Source: an uncultured Treponema sp.
GTDB lineage: Bacteria; Spirochaetota; Spirochaetia; Treponematales; Treponemataceae
DNA: 6,633 nt
NCBI GenBank assembly: GCA_937902445.1
Contig: CALELJ010000099.1
Location: forward strand, 1 to 6,633
Direction: 5' to 3'
The notes beneath the pieces are model-generated. The model ran no database searches. It saw only the letters and a program-made list of their open reading frames with translations, and was not told the origin of the DNA. The position numbers and the translations under genes are program-made. How positions within the stretch are numbered: position 1 is the stretch's first letter; every line of letters begins with the position of its first letter. This document shows, piece by piece, positions 5,847-6,633 of this stretch.

Positions 5847-5935
5847 ACCGGGTGTTCAATTTTATCCCCTCCCACCCATTGACGCCCGGTTGTCAGTAAT
5901 GGCATGGCCGGCGTAAAAGCCGGTCTTTTTTTTTT
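5847..5935 (+). ncRNA. Candidate small RNA with a C-rich loop
   Basis: No known RNA family is recognised; SRP RNA, 6S, tmRNA and RNase P landmarks are absent. ACCGGGTGT (5847-5855) pairs with ACGCCCGGT (5882-5890) as a 9-bp stem with one G-U. The 26-base loop contains TCCCCTCCCACCC (5865-5877). A short linker leads to an intrinsic terminator ending at 5935. C-rich loops of this kind in known Gram-positive sRNAs (for example RsaE) bind Shine-Dalgarno sequences, and CCTCC here is complementary to GGAGG. A TATAAT sits at the right distance upstream. The 5' end is uncertain by a few bases. The unit could instead be a cis-acting leader, but the next gene starts 258 bases after its end. Confidence 0.5.
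5906..5935 (+). terminator. Intrinsic terminator of the small-RNA unit
   Basis: GGCCGGC (5906-5912) pairs with GCCGGTC (5919-5925) with one G-U around a GTAAAA loop, followed by ten T (5926-5935). It is a textbook intrinsic terminator 143 bases after the last protein-coding stop, which is why an independent transcript is suspected. Confidence 0.88.
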
Positions 5936-5945
5936 GTAGTAATCT

Positions 5946-6072
5946 TCAAAAACAGACTCTCGTCAAGAACCATGTCCTGCTCCGACTTTTCGGGCCAATG
6001 GCATAGGACTCTCTACGTTCGCCGCCCTCAGGGTCTACGCATGCCACGAACCTTGACTACGTCTGTTTTTGA
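5946..6072. repeat. 127-bp palindromic element with 12-bp perfect inverted ends
   Basis: TCAAAAACAGAC (5946-5957) and GTCTGTTTTTGA (6061-6072) are perfect reverse complements. Inside them GTCAAG (5962-5967) pairs with CTTGAC (6052-6057), and TGGCAT (5999-6004) with ATGCCA (6041-6046). Small local hairpins are CCGA-CTTT-TCGG (5982-5993) and CCC-TCA-GGG (6025-6033). GTCCT/AGGAC (5974-5978 with 6005-6009) is an alternative pairing. The interior is visibly richer in G+C than its flanks. It may be a non-autonomous mobile repeat (MITE- or REP-like) or a structured RNA. No target-site duplication is visible, and no copy occurs elsewhere in the window. Confidence 0.6.
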
Positions 6073-6131
6073 GCCTTGTGTAGAAACACGACCGGCTTTT
6101 ACTTGGCTAAAGGAAATCCGCAACTTTCCAC

Positions 6132-6160
6132 TTTCAACTTTCCCCTTTTTGTCTTATACT
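6132..6160 (+). promoter_or_regulatory. Promoter of the trpR-like gene
   Basis: TATACT (6155-6160) is a good -10, with TTTCAA (6132-6137) 17 bases upstream as a modest -35. The expected start is near 6167, a leader of about 26 bases. CAACTTTCC occurs twice at 14-base spacing (6121-6129 and 6135-6143) over the -35 region and could be a regulator site. Confidence 0.6.
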
Positions 6161-6192
6161 GTTTCTATAAGCTGTAACATCAGGAGGATTCA

Positions 6193-6498
6193 ATGGCGGA
6201 AAACAACAGCAAACCTACACCGGAAGAAGAAATAAAGGAAATCTGCAATTTGATTGTAAAAAGCCAGGATCCTGACCTTGTGTTTGATTTTTTTGGCTGC
6301 CTTTTCACAAAATCTGAAATGAGCGATTTTTCAAAACGATGGAGCCTGGTAAAGGAACTCCGCGCAGGAACAACTCAGCGGGAAATCGCAAAAAAATACA
6401 ACATATCACTTTGCAACATAACCCGCGGAAGCCGGGAGTTGAAAAAAGAAGATTCAGCCTTTCATAAGATGCTTGCCCTTCTGGACGGAACGGAATAA
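6193..6498 (+). CDS. trpR: Trp repressor family DNA-binding protein
   Basis: TrpR is a small helical dimer that binds operators when loaded with L-tryptophan and represses trp genes. The 101 residues align along their length with E. coli TrpR from LFTKSEMSDFSKRWSLVKELRAG (37-59) through the helix-turn-helix TQREIAKKYNISLCNITRGSRELK (61-84). Thr39, Arg49, Arg78 and Gly79 match the tryptophan-pocket residues Thr44, Arg54, Arg84 and Gly85 of E. coli. Ser88 is replaced by Glu82. ITRGSRELK favours true TrpR over the related YerC/YecD group, which has a different recognition segment. The start has AGGAGG (6182-6187) 5 bases before the ATG. No trp gene is in the window and no CTAG-type operator is evident upstream. 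It is a single-gene unit converging on the gene at the right edge. Confidence 0.85.
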   Translation: MAENNSKPTPEEEIKEICNLIVKSQDPDLVFDFFGCLFTKSEMSDFSKRWSLVKELRAGTTQREIAKKYNISLCNITRGSRELKKEDSAFHKMLALLDGTE

Positions 6499-6529
6499 AA
6501 AAAAGCAGCCGGCCTTAGCCGACTGCTTT
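6497..6529. terminator. Bidirectional terminator between convergent genes
   Basis: AAAGCAGCCGGC (6502-6513) pairs with GCCGACTGCTTT (6518-6529), a 12-bp stem with one C-A mismatch and a CTTA loop. The A-run 6497-6504 becomes a T-run on the minus strand, so it is strong for the right-edge gene. On the plus strand only TTT follows, so it is weaker for trpR. Confidence 0.8.
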
Positions 6530-6558
6530 GCAAAAACACTGTTTATCCAATAAAAGAA

Positions 6559-6633
6559 TTACTTGTTTCTGTTTACGATGCGGCTTTCGTACTTGCCTGT
6601 AGCGATGTCAATGTAACGCACGAAAAGAGAAAC
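6559..6633 (-). CDS. C-terminal end of an unidentified protein (gene enters from the right edge)
   Basis: On the minus strand an open frame runs from the window edge to TAA at 6559-6561 and encodes 24 residues, VSLFVRYIDIATGKYESRIV plus NRNK. The frame fills the whole edge segment and is followed 30 bases later by a hairpin with a T-run on that strand, which supports a real gene end. The alternating polar/apolar pattern VRYIDIATGKYESRIV suggests a beta hairpin with a turn at ATGKY. Too little is visible to name a family. Confidence 0.6.
   Translation of the reverse strand, partial: VSLFVRYIDIATGKYESRIVNRNK

Larger units (their letters stand above)
5796..5953 (+). repeat. 13-bp direct repeat bracketing the small-RNA unit
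   Basis: AATCTTCAAAAAC occurs at 5796-5808 and again at 5941-5953. The second copy overlaps the left inverted end of the 5946-6072 element. The repeats enclose the TATAAT/stem/terminator unit, so they may mark a past duplication or insertion boundary. Confidence 0.6.

Noticed and set aside
5843..5899. 18-codon frame (MYRVFNFIPSHPLTPGCQ) in the small-RNA unit
   Set aside because: GGAGG is 15 bases from the ATG, the -10 overlaps the start codon, and the bases are better explained by the stem and C-rich loop.
5821..5940. Known RNA (SRP RNA, 6S, tmRNA) in the intergenic region
   Set aside because: The SRP core, tmRNA tag region, tRNA-like ends and 6S open-bubble layout were looked for and not found.
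5972..6235. Open frame of 87 codons across the intergenic region
   Set aside because: It runs through the palindromic element and into trpR in another frame, has no ribosome binding site, and its translation shows no domain or plausible composition.

Overview
The window reads like a chromosomal stretch from a spirochaete, most likely a treponeme. This is inferred from the moderate-to-low GC content, the AT-rich promoters, the protein families present and the style of the exported proteins; I could not run a taxonomic search. Nearly all of it is housekeeping DNA. There are no transposase, phage, CRISPR, rRNA or tRNA signatures.

The left half (1-3269) is one compact minus-strand unit, in transcription order recA, folK, scpA, scpB. 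folK starts one base after the recA stop. scpA starts about 30 bases after folK. scpB starts inside the end of scpA (22-base overlap) and runs off the left edge. The Shine-Dalgarno sites of folK and scpB lie inside the preceding coding region, so translational coupling is likely. The unit joins a recombinase, a folate-pathway kinase and the two kleisin-complex partners of SMC.

The 233-base gap at 3270-3502 is a divergent promoter region. It reads left into recA and right into a 57-residue 2[4Fe-4S] ferredoxin, and it holds a 10-bp inverted repeat and an 11-bp palindrome. The ferredoxin ends at a strong intrinsic terminator whose T-run directly abuts the start codon of a secreted LysM/M23 metallopeptidase (3751-4668). 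An exported protein of unknown function with two PEGA-like beta repeats follows (4761-5762). Neither exported gene has a recognisable ribosome binding site, and the second may be translated from a leaderless mRNA.

The 430-base gap at 5763-6192 has no convincing gene but is the most structured part of the window. It contains a promoter-like TATAAT, a stem with a C-rich loop, and an intrinsic terminator, together a candidate small RNA of about 85-90 nt. Next to it is a 127-bp element closed by perfect 12-bp inverted ends. A 13-bp direct repeat brackets the small-RNA unit.

The right end holds a TrpR-family repressor (6193-6498) with its own promoter and an excellent ribosome binding site. It converges on the C-terminal end of a minus-strand gene (6559-6633), and a bidirectional terminator separates the two.
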